In this document: positions 5,287 to 13,092 of the stretch, piece by piece
Layout of the letters: each line of letters begins with the position of its first letter
How positions within the stretch are numbered: the first letter of the stretch is position 1
DNA from: Promethearchaeota archaeon
GTDB lineage: Archaea > Asgardarchaeota > Lokiarchaeia > Sigynarchaeales > MK-D1
Direction: 5' to 3'
Length of the DNA stretch: 13,938 bases
Assembly (NCBI GenBank): GCA_016839865.1
Contig: JAEOTN010000242.1
Coordinates: 1 to 13,938 of the forward strand
Translations under genes and position numbers: made by a program
The notes under the pieces: model-generated
The model's database searches: none
Told to the model about the DNA's origin: nothing
What the model saw: only the letters and a program-made list of their open reading frames with translations

Positions 5287-6018
5287 ATGACAAACGAGTT
5301 CAATATACGGAGTTTCAGTCTGGTAATTTTCGACTTAGATGGAGTCATTGTGGACATGGTGGAATGTCTAAGGCGAGCGCTTCTAAATGGAATCAAAAAA
5401 TATGGATTAAAAGCGAATGTTGATAATATTCTAGTTGAATTAGCGAGCTTTATTGAAAAGTTGCAAGCTACTCCAATTCCTCACTCTATTTTGAATGCAA
5501 ATGAACTCCTTGATGTTGAATACCTGAACTCACAAGACACTACAGTTTTAAAGAAACTACAAATAGCATTTCATATGTATTCTGAATTTAAGAAAAATAA
5601 AGATGAGCGCTCTACTCTCTACCCTCGAGTGGAGGAATTGCTTGAGATCCTCTCTAAAAAGAAAAAGATTGCCTTGCTTACGAATAACCGAAAAAGTTCA
5701 GCACTAAAAACCATAAAGAAATTTCAATTAGATAAGTATTTCAAAGACGAAATTGTGTATGGATTTGATCAAACCGGCAAACACAAACCCCATCCTGACG
5801 GATTATTAAAAATTATGAAAGATTTGCGTGTGAAACCCAGCAGAGCAATATTTATAGGGGATATGGTCACCGATGTTGTCGCTGGGAATCGGGCTGGTAT
5901 TAGAACTATATGTGTTACATCGGGCTTATCAAAAAAAGAAGATTTAGAAAAAGAAAATCCATTTCTATTGATTAATGAAATCCAAGAGTTATTCCCTATT
6001 TTAGAATTGGAGAAATAA
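5287..6018 (+). CDS. HAD-superfamily phosphatase (phosphoglycolate phosphatase-like)
   Basis: A 243-residue haloacid dehalogenase-type hydrolase with all four motifs. Motif I is FDLDGV with nucleophile Asp16 and acid/base Asp18; motif II is LLTNN with Thr132. Motif III is KPHPDG with Lys167, and motif IV is GDMVTDV with Asp192 and Asp196, which hold Mg2+. Residues about 20-105 form the helical cap typical of subclass I enzymes such as phosphoglycolate phosphatase and PpaX pyrophosphatase. KPHPDG followed by IFIGDM..DV.AG..AG is characteristic of that branch. The substrate cannot be predicted; a small phosphorylated metabolite in the cytosol is expected. The start has only a weak AAGAG directly before the ATG, and a TATA-like stretch about 31 bases upstream suggests a very short leader. 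It is divergent from the winged-helix regulator and converges on the Taw1 gene with 2 bp between their stops. Confidence 0.9.
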   Translation: MTNEFNIRSFSLVIFDLDGVIVDMVECLRRALLNGIKKYGLKANVDNILVELASFIEKLQATPIPHSILNANELLDVEYLNSQDTTVLKKLQIAFHMYSEFKKNKDERSTLYPRVEELLEILSKKKKIALLTNNRKSSALKTIKKFQLDKYFKDEIVYGFDQTGKHKPHPDGLLKIMKDLRVKPSRAIFIGDMVTDVVAGNRAGIRTICVTSGLSKKEDLEKENPFLLINEIQELFPILELEK

Positions 6019-6020
6019 TA

Positions 6021-7301
6021 CTATTTTTCATGTGGTTGCAGTACTAAAGATTTATTTTTATCCCAGTTAACTGCAAGCAAAATATCTCTTGATTTTTCAT
6101 GAGTTTCAATTACCTTGAAGTCACTTCTCTCTGCAATTTTTTCAGCAAACTGATCTAGTTCTGAATAGTCTGGAAAATAATAACTACTAGGATTATTTGA
6201 ATCTAATCGTGCTGAGATACTCATGGATGCCCCTTCCAACGTGAATCCTTTAATATCTACGAAATTTGGCTGTATATGGTTTATAGAATCTATGTATCCA
6301 TCAATTAATTCATTTCGGATGTTGAGGTGATTCACAGCGGTGATTCGTAATACGGTTCTCGTTTTCAAATCCATTAACATTGCCAGAGATTCATGTATTT
6401 TTTCCCAAGCATCGTGAATTTTGGGTTGGTGAATATGAAGATAATCTTGTTTTTCAGGTGGAGGTAATGTTACATAGAGGATAGAGGGTAAACAATTGGT
6501 TTCTTGAAGTTGCTGTATTACTTCTGGCGCGGTTCCATTCGTCACGATAAACGTTGTGAAGTTCTTTTTACGAAAGGTGTCGACAAATTTTCCAATATGA
6601 GGATAAAGTGTTGGTTCTCCGTCTAAAGAGATTGCAGCGTGATTAGGTGTTAGCGCGCGATTGAATGCATTTTCAATATCGTGTTCATTAGTAACCATTC
6701 TATTCATCAATTCTTCTACCGAATCTGTCTCTTTTAGGGTCAAATTGGCTTGACTTGATAAGTAGTATGTTTTTAGATCGTCAGTTTTTAATACATCACA
6801 ATTTTTCAGTAATAAAATTGCTTTATTTACGATGCCTTTCGAATACGGGTTGATATTTTTCCCAATCATCGCTACAGAAAATTTTGTTGATGAATCCTGC
6901 TTTTTGAAAAAATTCAGAATCTCTAAACAAACCTGATAATTCTGAAGCGATTTTTCTAATGGATAATTATGTTGGATGAGATTTACTTGATGTCGAATTA
7001 ATTCTTCAACAAGATAGTCTGGATCATCGGGGGTCACGGTAAATTCAGAGCCAAGAGAACAAGACGTATCTCTCCAACAAAATGCACAATTATGTGTACA
7101 AAATGGAAAAGATGGCGTATTTTGGATACACTGTTCAGAATTCACGCCCCAATAACCCTTATAACAATTCCGATTTTTCCTACCTGTTTGGAGTTTTTGT
7201 TCCAACCAGTAACAAGGTTTGATGGACGAGTGTTTATTTTTCCCCACTACTCGATAGGATGTCCGTACATAATTTTCGATTACGCTGCGGGGAATTTTCA
7301 T
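6021..7301 (-). CDS. taw1: tRNA 4-demethylwyosine synthase-like radical SAM enzyme (Taw1/TYW1), with an insertion
   Basis: A 426-residue radical SAM protein related to Taw1/TYW1, which condenses pyruvate with N1-methylguanosine at position 37 of tRNA-Phe to make the wyosine core. The SAM cluster motif is Cys68-x3-Cys72-x2-Cys75 followed by Trp-Arg, as in Taw1. Cys30, Cys46 (in NCYKGYWGV) and Cys58 match the family's second iron-sulfur cluster. ISLDGEPTLYPHIG (224-237), TTFIVTNGT, YVTLPPPEKQDY, KTRTVLRITAVNHLN and a VDIKGFT segment follow in the family order. Archaeal Taw1 is usually about 300-350 residues; the excess lies at roughly 113-205, between the CWRDTS region and HAAISLDGEP, and is unlike anything I recognise. 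The ATG overlaps the phosphorylase stop by 4 bp, so translation is probably coupled. A paralog with a different target is possible because of the insertion. Confidence 0.85.
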   Translation of the reverse strand: MKIPRSVIENYVRTSYRVVGKNKHSSIKPCYWLEQKLQTGRKNRNCYKGYWGVNSEQCIQNTPSFPFCTHNCAFCWRDTSCSLGSEFTVTPDDPDYLVEELIRHQVNLIQHNYPLEKSLQNYQVCLEILNFFKKQDSSTKFSVAMIGKNINPYSKGIVNKAILLLKNCDVLKTDDLKTYYLSSQANLTLKETDSVEELMNRMVTNEHDIENAFNRALTPNHAAISLDGEPTLYPHIGKFVDTFRKKNFTTFIVTNGTAPEVIQQLQETNCLPSILYVTLPPPEKQDYLHIHQPKIHDAWEKIHESLAMLMDLKTRTVLRITAVNHLNIRNELIDGYIDSINHIQPNFVDIKGFTLEGASMSISARLDSNNPSSYYFPDYSELDQFAEKIAERSDFKVIETHEKSRDILLAVNWDKNKSLVLQPHEK

Positions 7302-8212
7302 TTCATTATTGCCTTCTTGTGTATTTCTGGGAGAGAACGTGTCAAAATATCAATCGCGTTTTCAAGTATGAAGTCATATTTCGGATGGATTTTATTTGTT
7401 TTCTGAAAATTCCACTCCTCGGTATCAGGTAAATCAGAAATACCAAGAATCGAAATCGTATGAATATCAAATAATTTCCCTAGTAAATATACCATTGATG
7501 ATTCCATATCTACGGAATTCGCCCCGTAAGACTTCCATGTATTGATGGCGACCTCATTTTCACAGAATAATGCGTCAATACTCCATAATTTTCCGGATTT
7601 TATTTTAAAGTCAAATTTTTTAGTTTGAGAGGTATCCCGTAGTATCTCCCATAATAAAGCACTAGGAGAAACACTCCAATATTTTCCTTCAATGGAGGGA
7701 TATTGCATCATTTGGGATGTAGATTCCGTTGTTTTTATTGGATACGACTTATCTAGTACAGCTTCCAATTGTTTTGAATAAGATTGTAAATAACTATGAC
7801 TCGTACCATCCGTTAAGAACACCTCATTAGGAATAATTACATCTGCAACATTCAGATCCGAATCTATGGTTCTTAGTCCTCCGCAGTAATCGATTCGAAT
7901 TGCTACTTTACAAGGGCTTCTCTTCAATCCTTCCATAACCATAGCGACATGAGGACCTCCCACTCCGGCTCGTAATACTGATACTTTAATTCCGTTCAAT
8001 GTACCATTAATGAGATTTCCTATTCGTTTAGGGTCTTTCATTCGATTTTTTAGCTTTTTTACTGTAGTTCCGCTTGTTGGAAGTAATACAATGTCTTTTA
8101 CGTAACTAGATTTCGTCTTGAAGGTAATATATGCGATTTTTTCATCGATAGAGAGGAATTTTAATCCTATATTTAGTACCTTAGATTTCATTGTCTTGAG
8201 GATCTTGGACAT
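7298..8212 (-). CDS. Nucleoside phosphorylase family protein (PNP/UDP)
   Basis: A 304-residue member of the purine/uridine phosphorylase (PNP_UDP_1) superfamily, which cleaves nucleosides with phosphate to free base and sugar-1-phosphate. Seen (numbered from ATG 8212): AGVGGPHVAMVMEGL (82-96), the central strand and glycine turn; IRIDYCGGLR (105-114), the usual phosphate-binding Arg region; VDMESSMVYLLGKL (234-247), with the Met-Glu that contacts ribose; and ILGISDLP, with the Ser-Asp after the last core strand. About 40 extra N-terminal residues make it longer than typical 230-260 residue enzymes. Base specificity cannot be read. TTG 8218 and GTG 8215 are also in frame just upstream. A GGTG directly abuts the ATG, too close for a ribosome-binding site, so the leader may be very short. 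It overlaps the Taw1 gene by 4 bp. Confidence 0.82.
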   Translation of the reverse strand: MSKILKTMKSKVLNIGLKFLSIDEKIAYITFKTKSSYVKDIVLLPTSGTTVKKLKNRMKDPKRIGNLINGTLNGIKVSVLRAGVGGPHVAMVMEGLKRSPCKVAIRIDYCGGLRTIDSDLNVADVIIPNEVFLTDGTSHSYLQSYSKQLEAVLDKSYPIKTTESTSQMMQYPSIEGKYWSVSPSALLWEILRDTSQTKKFDFKIKSGKLWSIDALFCENEVAINTWKSYGANSVDMESSMVYLLGKLFDIHTISILGISDLPDTEEWNFQKTNKIHPKYDFILENAIDILTRSLPEIHKKAIMK

Positions 8213-8220
8213 CACCAATA

Positions 8221-8247
8221 ATAATAAAACAAAAAAAGAAAATTTTA
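8221..8247 (-). terminator. T-rich tract between the regulator and phosphorylase genes
   Basis: On the - strand this reads as T runs (TTTTCTTTTTTTGTTTTATT), starting about 28 bases after the stop of the three-winged-helix gene. It could terminate the upstream two-gene transcript. Its AT-rich end also lies where a TATA box for the phosphorylase-Taw1 pair would be expected, so the two pairs may be separate units. Confidence 0.4.
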
Positions 8248-8274
8248 CGATCTTATCGATCTGTTATGAAATAA

Positions 8275-9228
8275 TTATAACCATTCTACAAATGGGGGAA
8301 CCTTGAAAAGACGGTTGTATCGTTCGAGTAATCCAGAATTGACTCGGTAATACTTGCGACGTGAATCAATTTTTTCACCAGGACTGAGTTCTACTTCAGA
8401 GGGGTCAATTTCTAACAACACATTGCTACTCAGTAGAGTTTTGATATGGTATTGGATTGCCCGATGGTAGACACCAATTTTTTCAGCCAGTTCCATTAAC
8501 GTCATGTGTTTTTCAATGAATGATCGCACAATCTCGGTCACAATCTCGTTTTGGAAAAGCACCGCTAAATCATCGAAAACATCAGGTAGATCTGATGGGA
8601 AGTAGTTTAAAGTGGAGCCAATCTTTGACGAGCGGACTAATCCAAACGCTTCAAGTGTAGCCATATGTTTGATAAATGGATTTCGAGTTATGTGGAGTAT
8701 TTCTTCGATTTTTGGATCACGTGCGTGGATTCCCGGATACTTCTGAATAAACGAAAGAATTTCCTTTTTAATTGTGTTCTTCAATATCGCTGCTTTCGTT
8801 GTCCGTTGACTGGTAATTATCCATTTTTTCGATTCTAGGCTTTGAATAGCAGAAAATATGGCATCTTTCTTGTATCCCTTTTGGTTTTCAAATCGAGCAA
8901 TAGCTTTTGCATAGATTTTATCAACCATAGGGCTCATTAGTTCTACTCGTTCAACAGAGATCTCAGCGGGATATTTCTTTAGTTTCAAAATTTCCTTTGC
9001 GACACCTAGAACATCAGTTTCAATAGGTGTCAATTCCGAGAGGAGTTCTTCCCTGAGTTGATCAATTCGTTGTTTATATTCCGAATCTTGAACATCATCA
9101 AAAGGAATTTTTTCCACAGCCCTGGCTACAGTTTTAGAACTAGATTCTTGCTTCTTCTTCAGTTCTTTTGGGATTTCATTCTGTGCCATGGACTTTCTTT
9201 CCTTTTTGATGGTAAGGAGGATACTCAT
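8275..9228 (-). CDS. Regulator with three predicted winged-helix domains
   Basis: A 317-residue, probably DNA-binding protein. After a charged N-terminal 50 residues, three winged-helix-like units can be seen. The first (about 65-145) includes YKKDAIFSAIQSLESKKWII. The second (about 150-212) runs from NTIKKEILSFIQ through a recognition helix NPFIKHMATLEAFGLV and wing STLNYFP, as in ArsR-like archaeal regulators. The third (about 225-300) has TLMELAEKIGVYHRAIQYHI and a wing ending RRKYYRV. No cofactor or membrane segment is seen. The ATG at 9228 overlaps the stop of the zinc-ribbon membrane protein gene by 4 bp and has GGAG 8 bases upstream, so the two are co-translated; a second ATG at 9189 (MAQNEIP) is possible. 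The coupling suggests that the pair work together, perhaps membrane sensor and regulator. The target is unknown. Confidence 0.75.
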   Translation of the reverse strand: MSILLTIKKERKSMAQNEIPKELKKKQESSSKTVARAVEKIPFDDVQDSEYKQRIDQLREELLSELTPIETDVLGVAKEILKLKKYPAEISVERVELMSPMVDKIYAKAIARFENQKGYKKDAIFSAIQSLESKKWIITSQRTTKAAILKNTIKKEILSFIQKYPGIHARDPKIEEILHITRNPFIKHMATLEAFGLVRSSKIGSTLNYFPSDLPDVFDDLAVLFQNEIVTEIVRSFIEKHMTLMELAEKIGVYHRAIQYHIKTLLSSNVLLEIDPSEVELSPGEKIDSRRKYYRVNSGLLERYNRLFKVPPFVEWL

Positions 9229-10994
9229 TGAGTATGCTCCAGAAACTCCACGAATTGGACTTGCTCTTTAGGACCCATGATCTCTAGTTGTTTGAGAATA
9301 GATTGAGTCTCTTTCTTCGGAAGTTTCATCTTCTGAACTCGTTTTTTAAGCTCTTCTGTTAAGACATGGTTCACATTTTCAAGTTCATCAATGTATTTTT
9401 GCTGCTGAGTTTTCTTCAAATTCACGAATTCACGGATAACATCCCATTTCTGGTCTTCCGGTATATCGAGTTTCAGCAATCGATCCCTCATATCTGCTGT
9501 TAACACTGTAAATACTCGGTCCATATATTCCTTGATTTCACCTTTATCACCTACAGGAGGTTTACTTGGTGGTTTTTCAGGTTTCTCTTTTTCAGATTCC
9601 TTTAGAGAGGTAATGAGTTGGTTACGAACCTCTTTATCCTCTACTCGCATCATAGGGATTTCTTGTAATGGCTTTTTTTCATCAGATGGAGGAGGAGGGG
9701 CAGGTACTTCTTCTTTTTTACCCTCATAACTTGTAGGAACTAAAGGAGCTTGTTTTTCAATTGATTTCGATGTCTTGGCAGATTCTGGGGTTACTTGAGG
9801 TTTAGTGTATTTCATTAAGGGTAGTTTTTTCTTGATATCCCTGTATAATCTTCGATATCCGAATAGAAAAATACAGAGTACCAAACCCAATGTTCCAACT
9901 CCTGCATAGATCAAAGTGAAAGCGCTAAAAACAATGCATTGTACAATCATATCCTCAGGTATTTCTTGGTAAGGTGTGTTTTCGACTTTCTTCACGAATT
10001 TCTTCCGAAGATATCCAATATAGACAATGGAAAGTATGAAGAATAGTACATAGAACACTAAACTACTGATTTGACCAGCAGTAGGACCAATAATAATATC
10101 GATATCACGGACTTTTTTCAAGATAGGCATTATGCTATACAACAGCAAAAATCCTGTACCCCTTACTAAAAATCCATTCATGACTTGGATCGTCGATTCT
10201 GAGATATTTGCACCCAGAATTTGTTTACTTAATTCATCCGTTTTACCAATTTCTACAAGATTATTCCATCTGGAAAAAATGTCGTACAGGAGAATAAAAA
10301 TACCCTCGAATAAGTAAAACGTCCCTAAACCATAAAAAGGCATTCCAATTATACCTATCAATATAGCCTCGATTCCCAAATTGGTGTAGGATTCCTTTTT
10401 TATAGGTTTGACAACAATTCGGTAATTCATACCCCATAGTACGAAAATTAAGGTAAATCTAAAGGAACGTACTACTAATTCCGTAATTCCTGTATACGGA
10501 TTTGTCGGGATTGTGTAAACTGCCTCAACAATAGCGCCAATGAAAATTAATATACCAATGGCAAGGGGAATCCACACAATATCATTCATGATTCGGATTG
10601 CAGTTTTAAGATTCTTAAGATCTCGCTCAGGGACCTTCTCATTTTTTGGTAAAGTGATAGCTGGTCTTCTTTTATCTATTCTAACTGTTGGTGGTGGTTC
10701 GTATCTATATTTTTGTTTACTAGGGGTGGATTTACTTTTCTTTGGTGATTTACGTGATTTCTTTCGATCACTAGGTTTGCTATACGCAACAGTTTGCTTT
10801 CGTTTCAATTTTGGAGCTTGAATGGGAGGACTTCCCATCTTCTTGTATTCTTTTTTAGTGAACTGGGATCTAAATGGAAACCCGCATTTCTCACAAAGAA
10901 CTATTTTTCCTTTCAAAATCTCATCAACTAGCTCTTTTGGGAATAATTCCGAGCACTCACTGCACCGAAAAGCAATTTGTTCTTTTTTACTCAA
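9225..10994 (-). CDS. Zinc-ribbon multi-pass membrane protein with duplicated C-terminal helical unit
   Basis: A 589-residue protein of unknown function. The N terminus is a zinc ribbon with Cys11-x2-Cys14 and Cys34-x2-Cys37. A basic Lys/Ser/Pro linker (55-125) leads to about six to seven membrane segments near 138-160, 175-196, 205-238 (long enough for two), 270-292, 308-328 and 350-380. A Pro-rich, charged stretch (395-485) follows, with PAPPPPSDEK at 431-440. The last 100 residues hold two helical units that align without gaps, 497-538 and 544-585, each beginning Val-Leu-Thr and with Pro at unit position 16. The start is TTG at 10994, fixed by the GAGGTGA ribosome-binding site 6 bases before it. 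Both soluble ends are probably cytosolic. The downstream three-winged-helix gene overlaps it by 4 bp. A membrane scaffold or receptor is a guess; I do not recognise the family. Confidence 0.72.
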   Translation of the reverse strand: MSKKEQIAFRCSECSELFPKELVDEILKGKIVLCEKCGFPFRSQFTKKEYKKMGSPPIQAPKLKRKQTVAYSKPSDRKKSRKSPKKSKSTPSKQKYRYEPPPTVRIDKRRPAITLPKNEKVPERDLKNLKTAIRIMNDIVWIPLAIGILIFIGAIVEAVYTIPTNPYTGITELVVRSFRFTLIFVLWGMNYRIVVKPIKKESYTNLGIEAILIGIIGMPFYGLGTFYLFEGIFILLYDIFSRWNNLVEIGKTDELSKQILGANISESTIQVMNGFLVRGTGFLLLYSIMPILKKVRDIDIIIGPTAGQISSLVFYVLFFILSIVYIGYLRKKFVKKVENTPYQEIPEDMIVQCIVFSAFTLIYAGVGTLGLVLCIFLFGYRRLYRDIKKKLPLMKYTKPQVTPESAKTSKSIEKQAPLVPTSYEGKKEEVPAPPPPSDEKKPLQEIPMMRVEDKEVRNQLITSLKESEKEKPEKPPSKPPVGDKGEIKEYMDRVFTVLTADMRDRLLKLDIPEDQKWDVIREFVNLKKTQQQKYIDELENVNHVLTEELKKRVQKMKLPKKETQSILKQLEIMGPKEQVQFVEFLEHTQ

Positions 10995-11000
10995 CTGAAT

Positions 11001-11007
11001 TCACCTC
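11001..11007 (-). promoter_or_regulatory. Strong ribosome-binding site fixing a TTG start
   Basis: The - strand reads GAGGTGA, a full match to the anti-Shine-Dalgarno core, exactly 6 bases before TTG at 10992-10994. No ATG or GTG alternative lies at this spacing, so it establishes TTG as the start of the zinc-ribbon membrane protein. Confidence 0.8.
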
Positions 11008-11397
11008 GTTTCTTTTCCATGTGAGTTTTCATAAGACTTAGAATGGTAATACGAATCTAAGTCGATCGGGTTCCAATCATTATCAGAAAATAATCAGAAA
11101 ATTGTAATATAGTTGATTTCTAGGTTGAAAAATATTGCTTTATCCTAGTGACTTATCCATCTTATTCATCAGATCAGAGGATGTGGGAAATGAATCCCGA
11201 AATAAAGGACCTATCCCACCATTATGGGTATAAGAACGCCCGATTATAGTACATCTCTTTGGTTTTATGTTGTACTGTCCAAATCCTTTAATTAAATCAG
11301 AATTTCCTTTACATAAGGTCAAAGACCTAGAATGTGGTAGTTTTGTAATACTCCGCAATAGTATTTTTACTCTCACATTCGCATATTTTTCTGCTAG

Positions 11398-11406
11398 CTA
11401 TAAATT
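11398..11406 (+). promoter_or_regulatory. TATA box placed for a leaderless GTG start
   Basis: CTATAAATT is a near-consensus archaeal TATA box whose centre lies about 26 bases before the GTG at 11428. Archaeal transcription starts about that far downstream of the box, so the mRNA would begin at or next to the start codon. This fits the complete lack of a ribosome-binding site before that gene. Confidence 0.6.
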
Positions 11407-11427
11407 GTTTAAATTCCTTTTCGCATT

Positions 11428-13092
11428 GTGGTCTCGCCAACTTCACTGGAATATTATTACGTAAAAGCATACCAGAACTTTTTGAAATTCTTTCAAGAAG
11501 AAATTGGGATTTCTTCCCCCTTACGAGACACATTGCCCGATTCAGCAATATCATATGAACTTCAAAATGCGCGAGAAAATGGTTTTACTGAGGTAGGAAA
11601 GGGAATAGTAGCAAAACATACATTATTATCATTTTTTCCTCAAATAATCAGAGATAATCCACTAATCCAATTGTATGTGCACAAGAAATTGCTAATAGGA
11701 AAATCTCCATTAACAAAAAGAAGTCTTACATCTCTAGCGAGTTATTTTTCCCATTTAGGTGATTCACTCGAGAATCAAATCAAGAATAGCTCTGATCTTG
11801 CTGAAGCTATGCTACGCGCAATGTCTAAACTGTTACCTGATGATAGAGTAGATTATTACTTTAACAACTACCTAAAAATTATGATTCAATGGAAAGATTC
11901 CATTTTAGAGGATAATTACGTCTTCATTGATTCTATTGTTGATGATTTTTGGATCACAGAAAATTGGCATAAACCACCAGAAGATTTATCCATGCTCCTA
12001 GAATTATCATTTTTGTTTGATAAATTGAAATTTCCTTTTTCAAAGGAATATTTCCAAACGTATATTCAGCAAAACCCACAAAAACTCAAGACAAGAAATG
12101 CAAAATGGATAACAGATGACAATTATCTGAATCAGATGTGGGATAGGCTTGCGAGTAAAGGAGTAAATTTCTTGTATTACGTAAATTATTGTCAGTTTGG
12201 TTTACAGCATCTATATTTCATTATTCAAATTCATCCTAATTCTGATCCTAACCTTTTAAAATTCGCGCTAAAGACGATATCAGGTTTGTATTACATCTAT
12301 GAGAACCGATCCCAGAAATCTTGTGTGTTTTTAGGTGTAATCTTGCTATCCTCCCATGATCAAGATTTCATTACGCGTTTTTTTGATAGTTTAAAGGAAT
12401 ATGGCACACTGGTAGACTATATTTTAATCAAAGGAACAAAAATTGAAGAAATAATTACCGAAAATGCAAATGAAGATCGAAATCTTTATTCTAAGGTTAT
12501 AAAAAAAGAAAGTACATCAAAATCTTATAATATTGATGTAATTGATTCTATTTTTCTGCAAGGATTACAAAAATCAGGTTTTATTGGGTTCCCTTTGGGA
12601 GAAACTAAGCAGTATTTACCTTATTTAAAAGATTTAATTGAGTCAAGGATATTGGAATTAAAAAAACGCGAACACCTCACAAGTACATATAAGATTTTAT
12701 TGAAAAAGCCTGCAGACTCAATGAAAATAATTTTTCCGCAATTTTTAGCTTTATTCCCATTTAGAACACTTAACGATTGTATAGAAGGAATTAATCTTAC
12801 AGAGATAGAATGCTTGTTCTTTTACCAAAAATGGTATCTAATCCTCTCTCAAATGAATAAGGTTCAAACTATTTCGAAAATTAAGAGCTTTAACTCACTT
12901 AAAAATATCAATTCAAAATCCTATATCTATGTTACAAATGAAATACAGGAGTTAAGGGATTTTTTAACGAAACATTGTGCTATTAAAAATATCACGAGTA
13001 CACAACAATATTACCCCATAAAGTCAATTTTAATTGATTTACTTAACCGTTCAAATAGCTCAGTAATTCTTAATCAATTAATTTCAGATTAA
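11428..13092 (+). CDS. Large unrecognised helical protein; probably the first part of a gene interrupted by TAA
   Basis: The 554-codon frame starts at GTG 11428 and ends at TAA 13090-13092. I do not recognise it. It appears soluble and largely helical, rich in Leu, Ile, Lys, Asn, Phe and Tyr, with no signal peptide, membrane segment, P-loop or cysteine cluster seen. The start has no ribosome-binding site, but a TATA box at 11398-11406 is spaced for a leaderless transcript, and an in-frame TAA at 11410-11412 prevents an earlier start. It is AT-richer than the genes to its left (14 G+C of 60 bases at 12001-12060 against 24 of 60 at 6301-6360). The same frame continues after the stop for the rest of the window, so this is probably the N-terminal part of a protein of more than 830 residues that is broken by a nonsense change, read through, or misread in sequencing. 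A genuine 554-residue protein is the alternative. Confidence 0.6.
   Translation: MVSPTSLEYYYVKAYQNFLKFFQEEIGISSPLRDTLPDSAISYELQNARENGFTEVGKGIVAKHTLLSFFPQIIRDNPLIQLYVHKKLLIGKSPLTKRSLTSLASYFSHLGDSLENQIKNSSDLAEAMLRAMSKLLPDDRVDYYFNNYLKIMIQWKDSILEDNYVFIDSIVDDFWITENWHKPPEDLSMLLELSFLFDKLKFPFSKEYFQTYIQQNPQKLKTRNAKWITDDNYLNQMWDRLASKGVNFLYYVNYCQFGLQHLYFIIQIHPNSDPNLLKFALKTISGLYYIYENRSQKSCVFLGVILLSSHDQDFITRFFDSLKEYGTLVDYILIKGTKIEEIITENANEDRNLYSKVIKKESTSKSYNIDVIDSIFLQGLQKSGFIGFPLGETKQYLPYLKDLIESRILELKKREHLTSTYKILLKKPADSMKIIFPQFLALFPFRTLNDCIEGINLTEIECLFFYQKWYLILSQMNKVQTISKIKSFNSLKNINSKSYIYVTNEIQELRDFLTKHCAIKNITSTQQYYPIKSILIDLLNRSNSSVILNQLISD

Larger units (their letters stand above)
10995..11427. other. 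433-bp non-coding divergent region with inverted repeats
   Basis: No convincing gene was found between the two divergent starts. Short open frames on both strands lack ribosome-binding sites and recognisable protein sequence. It does contain inverted repeats. ATGTGGGA (11181-11188) pairs with TCCCACCAT (11214-11222) with one bulge. ATAGTACA (11246-11253) pairs with TGTACTGT (11271-11278) with one G-T pair. AGGTC-AAA-GACCT lies at 11316-11328. These could be regulator sites for either flanking gene or parts of a small RNA. This is the only gap longer than 300 bp in the window. Confidence 0.5.

Noticed and set aside
11140..11376. 78-codon open frame on the - strand inside the long divergent gap.
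   Set aside because: GTG start with no ribosome-binding site, no recognisable sequence, and overlap with inverted repeats; more likely a chance frame.
11267..11464. 65-codon + strand frame overlapping the leaderless GTG start, considered as a frameshifted 5' part of the large gene.
   Set aside because: No continuity of sequence character with the large protein, and a well-placed TATA box explains the start at 11428 without it.
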